The notes under the pieces were generated by a model. The model worked only from the letters and a program-made list of their open reading frames with translations, was not told the origin of the DNA and made no database searches. A DNA stretch of 64,000 bases, taken from positions 139,879,402-139,943,401 of the forward strand of contig NC_133122.1 of assembly GCF_033568475.1 (NCBI RefSeq), read 5' to 3'. Shown here one piece after another: positions 1 to 14,300 of the stretch; within the stretch, counting starts at the first letter, position 1; each line of letters opens with the position of its first letter. The stretch is from Henckelia pumila. Lineage: Eukaryota; Streptophyta; Magnoliopsida; Lamiales; Gesneriaceae. Position numbers and translations under genes: made by a program.

Positions 1-2543
1 TCACAGCTGCAAAAATGATTCTGCAGGTATATGATTTAAACATTTTTTTTGTACATTGTCCTAGATACAAAGTTGCTAAACTATCATCCTTTCTCAATAG
101 AATAGTGAGGCTATGATTTCAATAGACATGCCAGCTGGACCATCGGAAGTGCTCGTCATTGCTGATAAACATGCGAGTCCTGTTCACATAGCAGCAGATT
201 TACTTTCACAGGTGCCTGGCCATTTATAAAATACAAAATTCTTTGATTTTGCTCTTTCTTTTATCTGAATGATTGGCTATTTTATTTTTTTAGTGAAAAA
301 CATTATAGTTTTGTTTATATGTTGACCACAGAAAGGTTCAAATAAGTTAGAGATGTTACCTAAATTCTAAAACATGTTATGATAGCAAATTCAAGATAAG
401 AGTAACAAGGGAATTTCAAATTTTTGTTCCAATTTATAATGCTTCAAGTTAATTACATAGGAGATCCTTTTGTTAACTATTAGCTTTACTATGATATGCT
501 GTTAGTTTTTCTGATTGTTCAAAAGACGATGCTCTCAATTGCAGGCTGAGCATGGCCCTGACAGCCAAGTCGTTCTTGTAGTTGCTGGAAATGATGTGGA
601 TCTAACTGCTATCCTGGATGAAATTAACAAGCAATGCCAAAGCCTTCCCCGGGGGGACTTTGCTTCAAAAGCACTAGGTCATAGCTTCACTGTTTTTGCA
701 CGCGATATGGTCGAGGTTTGCCTGGCCCTTTTTAAATATATGTTTTTACTGTACAAATTTGTTCTTGAAATATTCTTAGATCATTGGCTGTATAAAATTT
801 GAATATGATAGTTCAAAAATTTTTATTGTAAAAAGTTGAAAGCGGTTCATTCCACAGGTTTTAGGAAACATTAATTCAACAATTCTGTTCGTAGGAACAA
901 AGAGAAGCAGATTTATTCTATACATAGAATAGGAATAGATAGGAGTCTGGTTTGCTTCCTTTAGATTAGCTAGTGCATGAAAAATTATTTTGTTGATATT
1001 TTACTTAATTCTTTTAGGTCTTCATACTTTAAAGTCCAAATTTTACTAGGGCTAAATGGCACCTGTCTTTGTCGCACTCAGGCAATTGGCTTTTCGAACT
1101 TGTATGCACCGGAGCATTTGATCATCAATGTGAAAGATGCTGAAAAGTGGGAAAGTTTCATTGATAATGCAGGTTATTAACTTATTACTATGCATGTCCT
1201 TCATTCTATGTCTTCTGGTTTTTGCTGGTTGTATCAGTTGCATGGTACCTTTATTACTTCTATTGCTGCCGTTCTAATTTGTTGTTGGTTCATAAGTATT
1301 GGGTACATGATTCAGAGGCAGATCAAATTTGATGTGATCTTAATTGTAATACATTCGTGAAAGGATTATCATGATTGTGATTATTTAATACTACATAAGA
1401 TTTAATTGTGATTAGTGCTTGTCCATTTGATTGTTCCCTTCCATATAAATGGGTGATAATGTGTTAAAAATTAAGAAAGAAATAATTCGAGCTTTAGCCC
1501 TAAGGCATTGGTCGTTGCCTTCTGGCCAGTGTACGTATTTTTTTTTTTGTTTTTTTTTAGATTGAATTATCTTATTATTATCCTTGAATGAAATATAGAA
1601 AAAGAGTCTGCATGTATAAAACCAATAAAAGAGTTGCGTAAGCCAAAGTTGGATAAATTGAAAAAGAAATATTTCATGCCAAACAAGTTGAATCAGAGTA
1701 CTAACAACATCCCAACAAGAAGTGTTTGAAATTCGCAACATCCCAACTAGAAGTACTTGAAATTCTGATGCGGGCTTTTCAGAACCTTATCAACCACATT
1801 CACAGTTGCTTAAAGCTTAGAAAAATTGGGCTACATCGTTGAGTATAATGGGTGCGTTGACAAGGCTCAAGGGTCGAGGTTTGCTTTAAGCACTCCTCAG
1901 ACAAGTCACACCGGTTATGGCGATATCTTTTTAGCACAACCAGATCTAGAATCTTGAGTCTTACTGAGCATTGCTTGGCAGGTCTTTAGCACTCTGATTA
2001 ATTATGTCGCTTTTGAGTACAGTGTATGTCAGTAATTCTTTCATTTATGTCCAATATCTTGTAAAATGTCTGATGTTTGTGAACTTGTTGCATAGGACCT
2101 CTCTTTCTTTCGATCAAGTATTTGTTTCAAGTACTCTTTCAATTTGACTATATAACTATGTAATCATAAATGTGTGATTCCACACTATAGATTGATACTT
2201 CACCATCATTTTTTTAGACGAGAACTTGTTGAAATTACGTGGTTTATACTCCCATGCAGGTTCTGTATTTTTGGGTCCATGGACACCCGAGAGTGTGGGA
2301 GACTATGCAAGTGGTACCAATCATGTTCTTCCAACTTATGGTTATGCACGGATGTATGGTGGAGTGTCGTTGGATTCCTTCTTGAAGTACATCACAGTAC
2401 AATCGCTGACAGAAGAAGGGTTAAGGAAGCTTGGGCCTTATGTAGCAACAATGGCTGAGGTCGAGGGTCTGGATGCGCACAAGAGAGCCGTAACCCTCAG
2501 ACTGCAGGACATTGAAGCTAGAGAACTATCAAATCTGAGATAA
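1..2543 (+). CDS. HDH: Histidinol dehydrogenase, 3' exons (left copy, 5' part outside window)
   Basis: NAD-dependent enzyme of the last two steps of histidine synthesis (L-histidinol to L-histidine), a plastid enzyme in plants. Five exons are seen: 1-26 (partial), 101-211, 545-715, 1082-1172 and 2260-2543, each bounded by AG/GT with consistent phase and ending in TAA. All zinc and catalytic residues known for the family lie here: Q and H of LLSQAEHG, E and H of APEHL, D of GDYASGTNH and H of LDAHKRAV. The exons translate the same as the right-hand copy (42616-45158). The gene converges on the RLK copy. Whether the upstream exons exist lies outside the window, so this may be a full paralogue or a truncated one. 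Confidence 0.93.
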
Positions 2544-3088
2544 GTATGTCAAATTCCTTTTGCGCCTCTGTACGAGTATCTGCCCAGGACAAGCATATTT
2601 AAATTGTCTGATTGTTATTATTATTTTTTTAAAAAAATTTAAATCTTGATGGTGGATAACTATGTTGTATCATACCGGGTAGAATTTAATTCACCCGAGA
2701 AACAAAATGTTGACAACTTTTAATGACGGTAAGATCAATATCACAATATGTAGTAAACCATCGCGGAAATCCATGCTTTTCAGGTTACTTTCATTGCTTG
2801 GATTACACTTTTAGAAAATCATTGTTTTTATATGTATATATTTTTTCAATCAAGAATTTTGGAAATTATCGTATGATTGTTGAGACAGTATGAATTGTAA
2901 CAAGATAGAGAGGACACGAGAAACACCAACTCAGAAGAGGGAAACAAGTTAGATTTTGTAGCTAAACCCATTTTAAAGTTCTGAAAATAATTATAAATAT
3001 GGTGATAAATTTAAAATATATATAAATTTTAACTTAAAATACTACTATTGCACGACATAATAGTCTTCATAGCCAAATACATAGATAT
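2544..3088. other. Convergent 3' intergenic gap between HDH and RLK (left)
   Basis: About 545 AT-rich bases between the stop codons of two genes that face each other. It should hold both 3' UTRs. No further gene is seen. The same gap lies at 42072-42615. Confidence 0.6.
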
Positions 3089-6000
3089 TCATGGGGTTTC
3101 TTGATTGCTATTAGACTCTTGTTGAAGCTGTGCTGCAAACTGCAAGTTCCATATTATATCTTCAAGAGAAGGCCTGTCACATTCTTCATTCGATAGGCAC
3201 CTCACACTAACCTCCATTACAGTCTTCAGTGAATCGTCCGAACATTCCTTGCTAACCGATGGGTCGACCACGCTCTTTCGGCCCATCGCATCCGCTGTTA
3301 GGCTCACTGATAACTGCAGAATTTACGTTGGGCAATATTGGCTTCAACAAGATTGTATTTTTAGGAAAATTGAAAATTCTTTCAAGAATTCTATCTCTAT
3401 ATGTTTCTCCTAACCCTGATTTGAAGGCAATATAAACTTACAATGTCTTTCGAAATATGTATATAGTTCATGGAAACAATTGCTCGTCCAACCACCATTT
3501 CAAGCAATATTACTCCGAAGTCGTAAACATCATTTTTGGCCTCGCAGTTCAATCTGTGAACAAAAGAATTTGTCCACAATAAAGCTTCTCTTGTGCTTTA
3601 CAAGCAGACGACTGGTGAACTAATAATAACAGAAACTTACATTGATCCCATATTTTCCTTCGATCCACGGGGAGAAATTCCAATCTCATCCTAAGAGATA
3701 AAAAAGAGGAAGCAAACTTAAGCCACTGTTGTTTTCACAGTTGATGCAGAATATATATACTTGAGAAATGGGTATAGTTCTTGGGTCATGAAACAAAATG
3801 CTACATATTGAAACGTTATTATGATATCAGGAACAGATGTCGAACCTACCGATCTTCGATTCTCTGCCAATAACTGTAAATTGTATTTATTGATCTTTAC
3901 ATGGAGATTCTGGTCCACCAGAACGTCCGTTATTTTCAGGTGATTCAAATATACACCAGGTGTATTCCCTGTATGAAGAAATTGGATACCCCGTGCAACT
4001 TCTATTGCAGCCGCTATTCGTTGCGTCCATATGAACTTTTGTCTTGATTGTACCTCTATAGAATGGATAACAATCAGAATGATGGTCTTTCTGATTTAGA
4101 AACTGCATTTTATTTCAGGTTAGCTTATGTTACCTGATATATATCTTCTTAATGTACCATTTGGCACGTACTCGAACACGAGAAATATTCTGCTGAAACT
4201 TGAATCATTTGACAGCAGTGAAAGCAGTGGCCTATTGCACTGACTAGATGGCAGTGTCTAAGTTTCTGAACCAACTCAAGTTGGTTTGTATAGCTCTGAA
4301 CACCATGTCATTTTTTCACTTTCAAAGTTCTTATAGCGACAATTGTCCCATCTGTGAGCCATCCTTTGTATACCTGATTACAGGCAAAAGTAAATGAGGC
4401 ATGCTGTACTGATCGATCCCCTCGTCCCAATTAGTGTTTAACACGAGTCTAACTCGCTAACAAAATATAAGCTCCACTCGATGCATTAACAACGAAAAAG
4501 GTTACGGTAGTTAAAAACGAATGTAGCCACAGAAATACATGTGACGAAACCAGAAAATTACTAGAATAAAGAAGTACCTGCCCATTAGAACCCTCCCCGA
4601 TGACATTCGATGCGTTGAAGTTATTTGTAGCCTCCTTAAGCTCATCAAGAACGAAAGTTCTGTAAGGTGGGATGCCTAGTGCTCCCAACTTCATAGTTTC
4701 AGAAATGTACCCTGCCAACAAATGGTACATTTGATGTTCTTGTGAAAATTCCTAATAAACCCATATATTTATGCAAGCCCCCTTCTCCCTGCCCTTGAAC
4801 TTGAGTCATTTACACCAAAATTTTCACGACAATAGGGATGATAACAAAGATGATATATAATGTAAAACAGATGGAATGTGATAAATGAGGGGAAAACGAT
4901 ATAAAAAAAAGAATAATAATACTCACTAGCATCCTTGAGCAGCTGGAGCGTATTTCCAGGAAATATCCTATCTACTATCAATCTTGTGCGTGAAATCTTA
5001 TTCAAATTCCTGTGTAAAGATTCCTTTTTCATAAGCAAAAAAGCCACACCAAAAATTGCCATTGTCACAACAACCCCTCCAACCATACTCGATGCAAGAA
5101 CTGCTTTACTGTACGGCCTTTTCTCCTCTTTTTTACGAGGTGAAATTCTTACTGCCAAAGCTTCACTATGACAGAAGGATTCAACATGCTGTTGTCTATA
5201 TTTTTTGGATAAACAATTCCCACCATACAAAACAACCCTTTCCTTGGACTCATGTTCCAGACAATCTGGTAAGTCCCCTGTCAGATGATTTTCAGACAAA
5301 TTCAAGAATTTGAGTTGTGCATTGCAAGGCATGTTGTGTAAGAGTTTTCCAGTGAATCTGTTCCCACCTATTTTTAAATAAGTTAGTGTAGGCATTGTCA
5401 AAAGTGATTGCGGAAATGGCCCTACAAATTCATTCAAAGAGATGTCTAGCTTTTGTAACTGATAACAAGAAATCAATTCATCTGATACTGGAAACTGGAA
5501 CTTATTTTTCTTTAGTACTAAAGAAACCAACTTTTTGGGAAAACTAGCGGATTCAGGCCCAAGAAAGTTGCCTTCTAAATCAAGAACTTGAAGATTTGCC
5601 AATTTGTCAAGTTTCGGCACAAGCCCTGACAGATTATTCTCAGCTAACTCCAAAATCCTCAGATTTACCAAAGCAGACAATGCAATTGGAAATGATCCAT
5701 TTAATGAATTGTTCCTTAAAATCAAAACACTCAATGCTGGTAAAAATCCTAGCCATTCAGGTACTTGACCAGCGAACCTGTTGTTATCCATGACAAGGGT
5801 CTGTAGGCCTTTTAAGAAGGAAATCTCCGCAGGAATGGGGCCATCAAAGGAATTTGAACTAATGTTGAGAATTTCCAGGGAAGATAATCTCCCGATCTCT
5901 GAAGGCAATGGCCCTCTCAGGCCTAAAGATACCAAAGACAACACTTTCAAACTGGGGAAACCAGCTAGATTTGAAAACAAGCTGGAAGTAAAAAAATCTT

Positions 6001-6325
6001 CAATCAGATTTGGGAACCATCTGTTTCCAGTTAAATGGAACTGAGTTATATTGTCTTCATAGCAAGAAAGAGTGAGAATTTGGGTTGGTTCTGAGTTGCA
6101 AAATTCAGGATTCTCATTCCACCCGCTTAAATCTGGTGGGAAGTTGAATTGCTTCTTGATTTTCAAAAGAGTTTCAGATTGTGAAGGTTGCAACTGCTCT
6201 GAGTAATGGGAAATTAACAAGAACAAGGAGAGGAAATGTAAGGCAAAATGACTCGGTTTATACATTGATGCTACGCATGAAATGGATACAAAGCAGCATT
6301 TCATGGCTCTTGAATCTTTGAACAT
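3089..6325 (-). pseudogene. LRR receptor-like pseudokinase, disrupted left copy
   Basis: Mirror copy of the intact gene at 38834-42071. Exons on the minus strand: 6325-4927, 4711-4578, 4373-4134, 4055-3850, 3690-3641, 3553-3442 and 3313-3089. Exon 1 (signal peptide, LRRs, transmembrane segment) is open. Exon 3, the kinase N-lobe, has two lesions: a CGA to TGA stop at 4308-4310, and one missing C near 4211 within the codons before NDSSF. The product would end just after the ATP-loop region. The ectodomain and membrane anchor remain encoded, so a truncated receptor is possible if it is expressed. Four residues of exon 1 differ from the right copy. The lesions could also be an allelic haplotype or consensus errors. 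Confidence 0.85.
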
Positions 6326-9300
6326 TTATGGAGTGTCTTAAAAAAAAGAGAAAGAAAATGGCTGAATTGCTAACCTATATCATTGCATTGCATGGAGTGT
6401 TGTTTGCACGAGGCTTTCTGATAGAATCTTGATTAAAAGCGTTGAAATCAAAACATAAACTTGTGCCCAGTACGTATTATGTGCAACAATAATTCGGGAT
6501 TCACCACGGGAACATATAATTAAGCATCCACTGGTGTGTAGGTGTGTGCAGAGTAGTAATCAGATATCAGTTTCTTGGAAAGAGACATTTGCTCTCACCA
6601 GAATTAGTGTAGTGGGAAACCCGAGGAACAAGATTGAATGAACACAAGTGTCCAAAATAATTTCACATGCATCATTTCCTTTACAGTATATTTTGTTTGT
6701 TAGTAACAAAGAAAATAAGGGTTGTAATTATTTTTCCAAGTTACATTTGTGTTCGGTGGATATTTTTTATCAAAAAGAAAAAAAAAATGGAGAATTAATT
6801 TCCAAGTTCACTGTTTTGTTTAAGTTCCTTAGAATTTCTTCGTTTATATGGCTTGCAAGCTCAATTTTTCAGTCCGTTTATGTCGTTTGAGTTTGATTTT
6901 CTTAGTTTTGTAAATATATTAAATGTCTTTTGAACAAACTCAAGCTTGACTCATGTGTTGAGTTGACAAATAAAAATATTAGCACAATGATATGATTTGA
7001 ACACAAAGTTTTTGTTGAAAGAAATATGAATTTACACCACATAGATCATAACCATCATTTGCATTTTTTATTTTAACTTTCGTCTTTTCTACTAAAATGC
7101 TCTTAAAACCATAATAAATAAAATATTTTCTGTTTAATATTGCTAATGAATGATGATTCAATCAACAAATTTTGTAACAAAATAAAATACCAATACAATT
7201 TAAAATATCTAAATGAATTAGAAGTTTAGAACTATATATACGATGGAATGATATTTTAAAACTTTTTTTAGTGAAAAATATGAAATTGTTTAAATTACAT
7301 TTGTTGATATATTAAAACTTAACTACCAGATTAAAAAAACTGAAATATCTCTTTCTATCTAATAATTTTTTTCTATTTAATAAAGGCTAAGCTTATCATA
7401 AAAACTGTTTTTTGTAAGTTTGGTATGTGGCCTGGCCCAGACAGTTTAAAAAAAGCCTTATATACGTATGAGGTAGATTTCAATCTAGCATATGGGTAAT
7501 ATCTCAATGATAGATTTAATGTCCCATGATTTGTCATGTCAACAATATATAATTAATTATGCCTATGTATAAAAATACGAACCGTTAAATGCATGATTTA
7601 GGTATTACCCATATATTAGGATCTCATCTACCTACGTATGGATGCTCTTTAGTATGGCCCAAACCATAAATCGGTACCACTACCACCCTAATTTTGGTAT
7701 TGCCGAAAAACAAAGAAAAAAATGGTGTAGGTGGAACGCTCTCATTGTTTCAAATTTTATGAATCCACATAATTACATAATTTAAACCATGTGCTTCCAC
7801 CTAACTCACCCCATCATCGTGCTCTTCACCGAACGTGGCTGACATGGAACAATCACTAGTCTTTAGCTTCCACTACACCAAAACAACCCCTGATTCGTAC
7901 AACCCCTTCATTTTGAAATTCATCGCGTCCTCAATCAAACACACTAAACTGATACGGCGACGGCATTTGAAATTCGACTACACTTAGAAGAAATCTTCAT
8001 GGTTGAAGCTCTGTCCCGACAAATTACAAGAGTTAATGCGTTAAATTGAATTCTTCAGCGCCCAGGTTTTACTCTCGGTTGTTCTAACCTGTTTTTTTTT
8101 TCGCTTAAAACCCCGCATACGTATATATTCAGAATTCTAAATTCTCCAGTTGTTCTAATCTCTAATCTTTGGAAATTTGGGCTAATGTGAAAGGGCCGAG
8201 CCGATTTCATGCTTATGTTTTGCAAAATCCGAAATGGCCTAGGGCCCATATTTCTTGCTAAATGGTAAATGATCACCGATGAAGGTGATGTTTTAAAGAA
8301 AATCAGAGAGTACATAACTCTTTTCTAATTTGCTTAACACTCATAAAATTTACCATACTCCAATTTTATGTTCAAACAACGACAATTTCATTAATGTTTA
8401 AACATGGAATCATAATGCCTTCTGTCTCTTGCATCTTAATTGTGTTATCAATTTTTTTATTTCAATTTGGATTCATATTTTATTCTAAATTTCCTCTAAT
8501 TTTCTCAAAAAAACATTTACTGTGTTTTTCTCTTCCCCATTTACTTTGCATTTTCTATTTTGGTCAGAAAAGTGATTATAATTTACTCCCAAATACGTTT
8601 TACAATTGTGATACATAGAATGATTAGGATGATGATCCACCAAAGGACTTTTTCATTTATGATAAATTAGAGAAACATATAATTTACATTATGACCATGT
8701 GAAGTGAATTATGGTCTTTACCATTATAACTCCTAAAATACTCTTATTTGAAGTCATACACATGTGTTTACCAAACTTGAATGACATAAACATGAAACTG
8801 GAGAAAAATAAAAGCACTTGCATTGGCACAATATGACTTGCATCTATCTGTGCCATAAAAAACATCACTGGCCTAATTTCTGTGACAATTTCTTTTACTA
8901 TAAAGTCAATGAAAGTCCATTCTATTTGCAAAGAGCAAGTGCATTGCAAACTCTCTGTTTTATTGGGTATGGGTTAGCATTTGCTTACCTAATTCAAATA
9001 TAAAAAATAACTCTTTTGTATAATTTTCAAGTGTGTCCTGTTGAAATAAACCTAACAATTTTGTCTGTTATCCAATTATTTTGATTATTTTTTCACATCC
9101 TTCAAACATGGTGTCAAAAGAAACTAAATGTCAAAAGTGGAAACCACATAATTTTACATTTACTCAATTTTAATCTATTAAGTGTTTGTATATTGACATT
9201 TATTTACCTTCATGCATTTGGATTCATTAATATTTTTAAAAATATCGTTATGGTTTATATTTAATTGTAGGTCATACTGAGTTATTCCATGCCAATTATT

Positions 9301-9918
9301 CATAATATGGTGTTTCTTCTCCTCTCGCATTATGAAGTCACTTTGAAGTCTCACAAACTGCCTGTTGATCACTGAAAATTCAGTCACCATCAATAGACTC
9401 ATAACTTTACACAAAAGTGCTTCTCCATTGTACTCATCAGTAGCATGAGTTATTTTTAATATAAAAAAATGTAGTATCTTTAAGTAACGAGTAAATTTCT
9501 TTGCATTATGCATATATGTTGCAGCATAACTGAGTTTTTCCGCTTTCAATGTTTTTTCCTTCACAATTAATGCTCATTTGTTTCATTAATTATTCGGATA
9601 AGCTTCTGCACCTTCTCTGAATATATTTTTCCTTTAACTAAATGCATTATGATATTGACAGTTGCAAACGATGTAGATTATTTGTTTGTAGAAATGAGTC
9701 AGTGAATTAACAAAGTGAATACGTGTCTAAATAAAAACGTTGCTCATGTTTTGAACTTATATGTGTTTAGTAAAATTACAGGTTAAACTCTTACAGGTAA
9801 TTAATATTTACTTTATATATTTTCATTTAGTTTGAAGCTAATAATTATGAAATTTTAAATATTTTCATTTAATTCTCTTCCAGGTAATTAATATATGTTG
9901 ATTACTCCAATTCCTTTT

Positions 9919-9977
<59 letters not shown>

Positions 9978-10331
9978 TATGCATCTCAAGGTTTCGTGGC
10001 TGATTTTTTTTCATTTTTTACCTACCTACGTTACCCACATTGTGGTGTATTATTTTACAATTCCCTTCACTATCCAAAAAAAACTTTCATTTAGATTTTG
10101 TATTCACCCCACTTCTGTTTTCTTTCTGCCTTGCTATATCATATTTGTTTCAATCAGTGCTTCGGTCTAACATTAATGCGATTATGGATATGCTTCTTTT
10201 TGCCTTTGGTTATTAATCCAAATTTTCTTATGCTTCTACTGCTTTGTCGGGGCGTTATTGGGGTGTCTATGCTTTTAGCTTAACATTTTTTGTGGATGAA
10301 TGTCCTGTATATAGCCATTGAATTCCCAAAA
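6326..10331. other. AT-rich upstream flank of the left RLK copy
   Basis: About 4 kb with no gene I can support. Two open frames on the minus strand, 9178-9564 (128 codons) and 8689-8949 (86 codons), are preserved unchanged in the other arm, but I recognise neither and the arms are too similar for that to mean selection. A TA microsatellite lies at 9922-9975. Confidence 0.5.
9922..9975. repeat. (TA)n microsatellite
   Basis: A run of about 26 TA units. The same locus in the other arm (about 35211-35237) has roughly half as many units. This is the largest length difference between the arms. Confidence 0.95.
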
Positions 10332-11378
10332 AAAAAAATCCATTTTAAACTGTGCTTTGATGTTAAATGTCATATAAAATAACCAACGACAATCGACGCC
10401 TCATATACCCAAGTTTCGGTTTATACTTTTACATTATTCATCTTCTGTTCCTTTCTCATAAATTACTTCCATATGATTTTATGTTTGACATAATATTTCA
10501 GTTTATTTAATTTTCTTTTTTTTACATAATTTTTCGTTTAATTTGAGTTTCGGGAAGTGGATCGAGTTTACAGCATTTGAAATAAATTATTCATCAACCA
10601 TATACTTCATAACCAAACCCTCGGTCCTATTCATACTTCAATTTCAAAGGTACAATGGCACTAGGTTTTATCGTCATATATTTTGGTACGTACTAATAAA
10701 TAGCAATACTTTTAAGTTTTATTTTTATCACAAAACATATATTTTTTAAAAGAAAACACCAATATTCTAGATAGTTTGATTATCTTCTAATATGGATCTC
10801 TTCTCTACTCGAAAGAATTTAATTGTCATTTTGATTTGGGAGATATCAAAAAGTCTCTGTTTCAAGCATTGATGAATTAGGCCTTCAAAAATAATGATGA
10901 AAATATAGAGATCCAAAGTTGGTCAAGTTTTTGAAAAATAAATTTTTCTACAAAAATAATTGGACATTATCTAGGCATATATATGACTATTTTCGTGCAA
11001 ATTTTACACTGCAAAACAAATTATTTTGAAATAAAAGTTCCTTTTAATCATAAATATTTTATTTATGTGTTATTAAATGTGTGGAAACATGTACGCTTTG
11101 TTTATGTATTTATTTTCCACACGTACTTTGTTTATGTATTTATTTTATTTATTTAGTCATTGAAAAACTAAAACATAATTTCATGCATTCTTTCATTCTT
11201 CTTCACGTTTTTTTTGTTCTTTCCTTAATGATTATTATTATTATTATTTTACGCAGTTCAATTATATATGTCAATGAGCTTTTGTAGATCTGATTTCTAC
11301 ATAATTCTTTATTTAGATTTCTAATTTTCTTCGGTCTTAACTCATTTATAACTGTGAAATGCTACATAGGACACGATA
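10332..11378. other. AT-rich stretch without a gene
   Basis: Starts at the inner breakpoint of the left arm. I see no coding exon, terminal repeat or RNA gene in it. Confidence 0.4.
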
Positions 11379-14300
11379 ATGTCTCGCTCTCCTTCTCAAA
11401 CCAATCAAAACATTGTCGAACGACGTCAACTACGTACAATTCGTGAACGTAATAGAAGATATGCCATGACACAAGAACAACGACAAAATTACCTCCAACG
11501 GCGCCGAACAACTTATCAAAGAAGAAGAAATCAGTCAGTCATACAAACTAATGGAAACTCAACCGCTGTTAATTCTTCAGATGCTACTTCTAACCGACAA
11601 GGTACGATATGCTATGCACAAAATTTCAACGTACCAAAAAAAACTTTATTATGTTTTAAATTAAACATGTAAAACTATGGTAATTTCAAACCAAAACATG
11701 CACACACATAACTTTACATCTATATAATGTTATTGAAATAACCCTAACTCGTAAATGTTTTTTTAATATTACATATATGTCCATACATATATGCATTTAT
11801 ACTTAAAAATAGATTTTCATAAAATTTAATACAAAATAAAAAGCGATTTCATGTCAAAACTTAAATACTCGAACACATTATAAATTCATTAGTAAATATT
11901 CAATAACGTAAAATGGGGAAATAGTTTGATACAATCTCATAATCATTGAAACATAAAAGTGTGAAGGTCGCGGGTGTGCTAGTTTGCCACGAATGCACAG
12001 AGGTCTTCACCACCAATCGGGACCACAACCTCCTTAATAGCATAAAACTCACCTGCACATCATTTAGATCTAGTGAGCCTAAAGGCCCAACATGCTCTAC
12101 CTTTAATAACGAGTACTACTAAATAAAACCACATGCAAGCACATAACGTATATAAAAATAACCTGAAAATTCTAATGCATGCATGATCGTAAAATCGTAT
12201 GCATAAACTGCGTCGTAATCTAAATCATAACATAATACGTAACATAATATATAACATAAGCATTGGTATGTCATAAACATAAAAATCATTTTCTGTGGGT
12301 CATATCAGTGAAGTAGGACCATAAACATAAAAATTGATCAATCTATAAACCAACGTACGTGGCGGCGAGGTTCACCCAACCTTAACACGGGGATTTCCTA
12401 CGCCATTTATGCCACTTCACCCAACCTTAACACGGGGATCCGTAGGCTCCTGAACATAATTGTCACAATTCACATCAACTTTCCAAAAATATTTTCTTTA
12501 CATGCCCTTAATATTAACATAAAATACATGTATGAATCATGAACTTAAAAATATTATCTTCCTTAAAATTTTTCCCGTAAATATATATTTAATTCATTTT
12601 CATAATAAAAATCTTACTTATATCAAAATATATATATACATCTATAAATATATATTTACGGACTATTTTGTTTGTTACTAGCTAGTTCGAGTTGTTGCCT
12701 CTTAACTAAAGCCCATAAACTTAGACTGACTCATTAACATTTATACTGGCCCAAAAATATTTAGACTAGCTAAACCACACTTAAAATGACCCAAATCAGA
12801 CTTAGATTGGCTCAATAGTACTTAGCCTGACTTAGAATTTAGCTCAACCAAATAAATTAAACAACTTAGGTCCATTAACTAATTTAGCCCAATTAATAAA
12901 TTATTTCCCTCAATAACTATCTTAAGCCCAATAAGTTTGACTCAATAACTCTAAACCAATTAATTCAAGCTCAAATAACATTTTAGCTCAAATAAACAAC
13001 TCAAGCCCAATAAATAGATTAAGCCCAATAAACATCTTAGACCCAATAAATAAATTAAGTCCAATAAACATCTTAGGCCTAATAACAAACTTGGCCCAAT
13101 GAATAAACCAAACACTTAGACTCCTAAATAAATTACCCGGCCCAAAATAAAATAACCCGAACCCAGACCCTAATTCACTTGACCCGACCCGAACAACCTA
13201 CCTGCCCAAGCCCTGCCCGAGCTGCCTGCTAGGTAAACAACCTTACAACCATCCCACTGTTCACCTAGCCGACACTAGTTCAATTCATCTTAAACCAAGA
13301 CCCAAAGGAACCTGACCAGCCATCAAACCAGTGCATTACAGCTAAGAACTAGTCATGACAGAAAAATCATTCACAATACATAAAAACACGAATGATGCAT
13401 GAGTTAAAATTTGAGCTACCATATCCAAATACAAATGCAACAACACAATTTAATCATCAAAACAGTAAATATACTTATCTAAATGGTGTGAGAAAGGAAG
13501 GGTATAACATGTCTTTGCGTTTAGAACGCACGAAAAACTTATACGATTGCGGTTGCGCATATCGGGACTTGGGAATCTCATAGATATCCAATTCTAGAAG
13601 ATCAAACCCCTAATCTGCTGATTTCTGCCTCATCCTCAACGGGATTTCGATCTGCGAAAAATCATATAATGATCAAAAGTCAATCCTAGTCAACTCTGGT
13701 CAAACTTTGACCAAAAATTACCAAACTTTATTGCGCTCTCACCGCTTAACGGTTTCGAATCTCGACTCAAAACTTTGATATTTGGATCTACCACATTGAA
13801 CCGGTAAAAAATGGTTAACATGTTGGAGGTTGCCGGAAAATTGGAGAAGACGGCGGCGGCGGCGGCAGCGGCGATCTGCAAATCAACTCCAAAATTCACG
13901 GAATTTGGCAATGTTGTAGAGCTCGACGAGACGATTCCAACGCACTAAGCCACAACCGGATCGGACCACTGTGGCGGCATAGATCGGATAAAAACAGGCG
14001 GCGGCGGGGTGAGCTTCCCGAGCTCCGATCTGCACCATTCGCGACGAAAAAAGCTACTACAAGCTTAGAAAATGTTCTACACATCACCTACTACCATCTA
14101 GCATCTCAAAAACCAACCCAATCGAGCAAAAATCCGAAGCAATACGCGCTAGGAAGACAATGAATAGTGGCCACTCCTTCTCGACTTCGTGCTCGGGAAA
14201 TCGGACCCAAAAAATCACAATTCTTGGTATGGTTATGATCGCCTTGAAGAGAGTTACAATATGGCATGCTCAATCGACGATAAAGGGCGGCGTCCGGCGG

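Larger units (their letters stand above)
1..10331 (+). repeat. Left arm of a 10.3-kb near-identical inverted duplication
   Basis: This stretch is repeated in reverse complement at 34854-45158. Left and right coordinates add to 45159 through the HDH exons and the RLK first exon, 45160 in the RLK 3' part, about 45163 near 8.7-9.5 kb and 45185 at the inner end, so only a few small indels separate the arms. The largest is a longer TA run on the left. Several translated segments are identical and others differ by single residues. The arm is cut by the window edge inside an HDH exon, so its outer end is unseen. Confidence 0.97.

Noticed and set aside
9178..9564. 128-codon open frame, minus strand, kept in both arms (also 35599-35985)
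   Set aside because: No recognisable motif. Its conservation between arms follows from their recent duplication, so it says nothing about coding.
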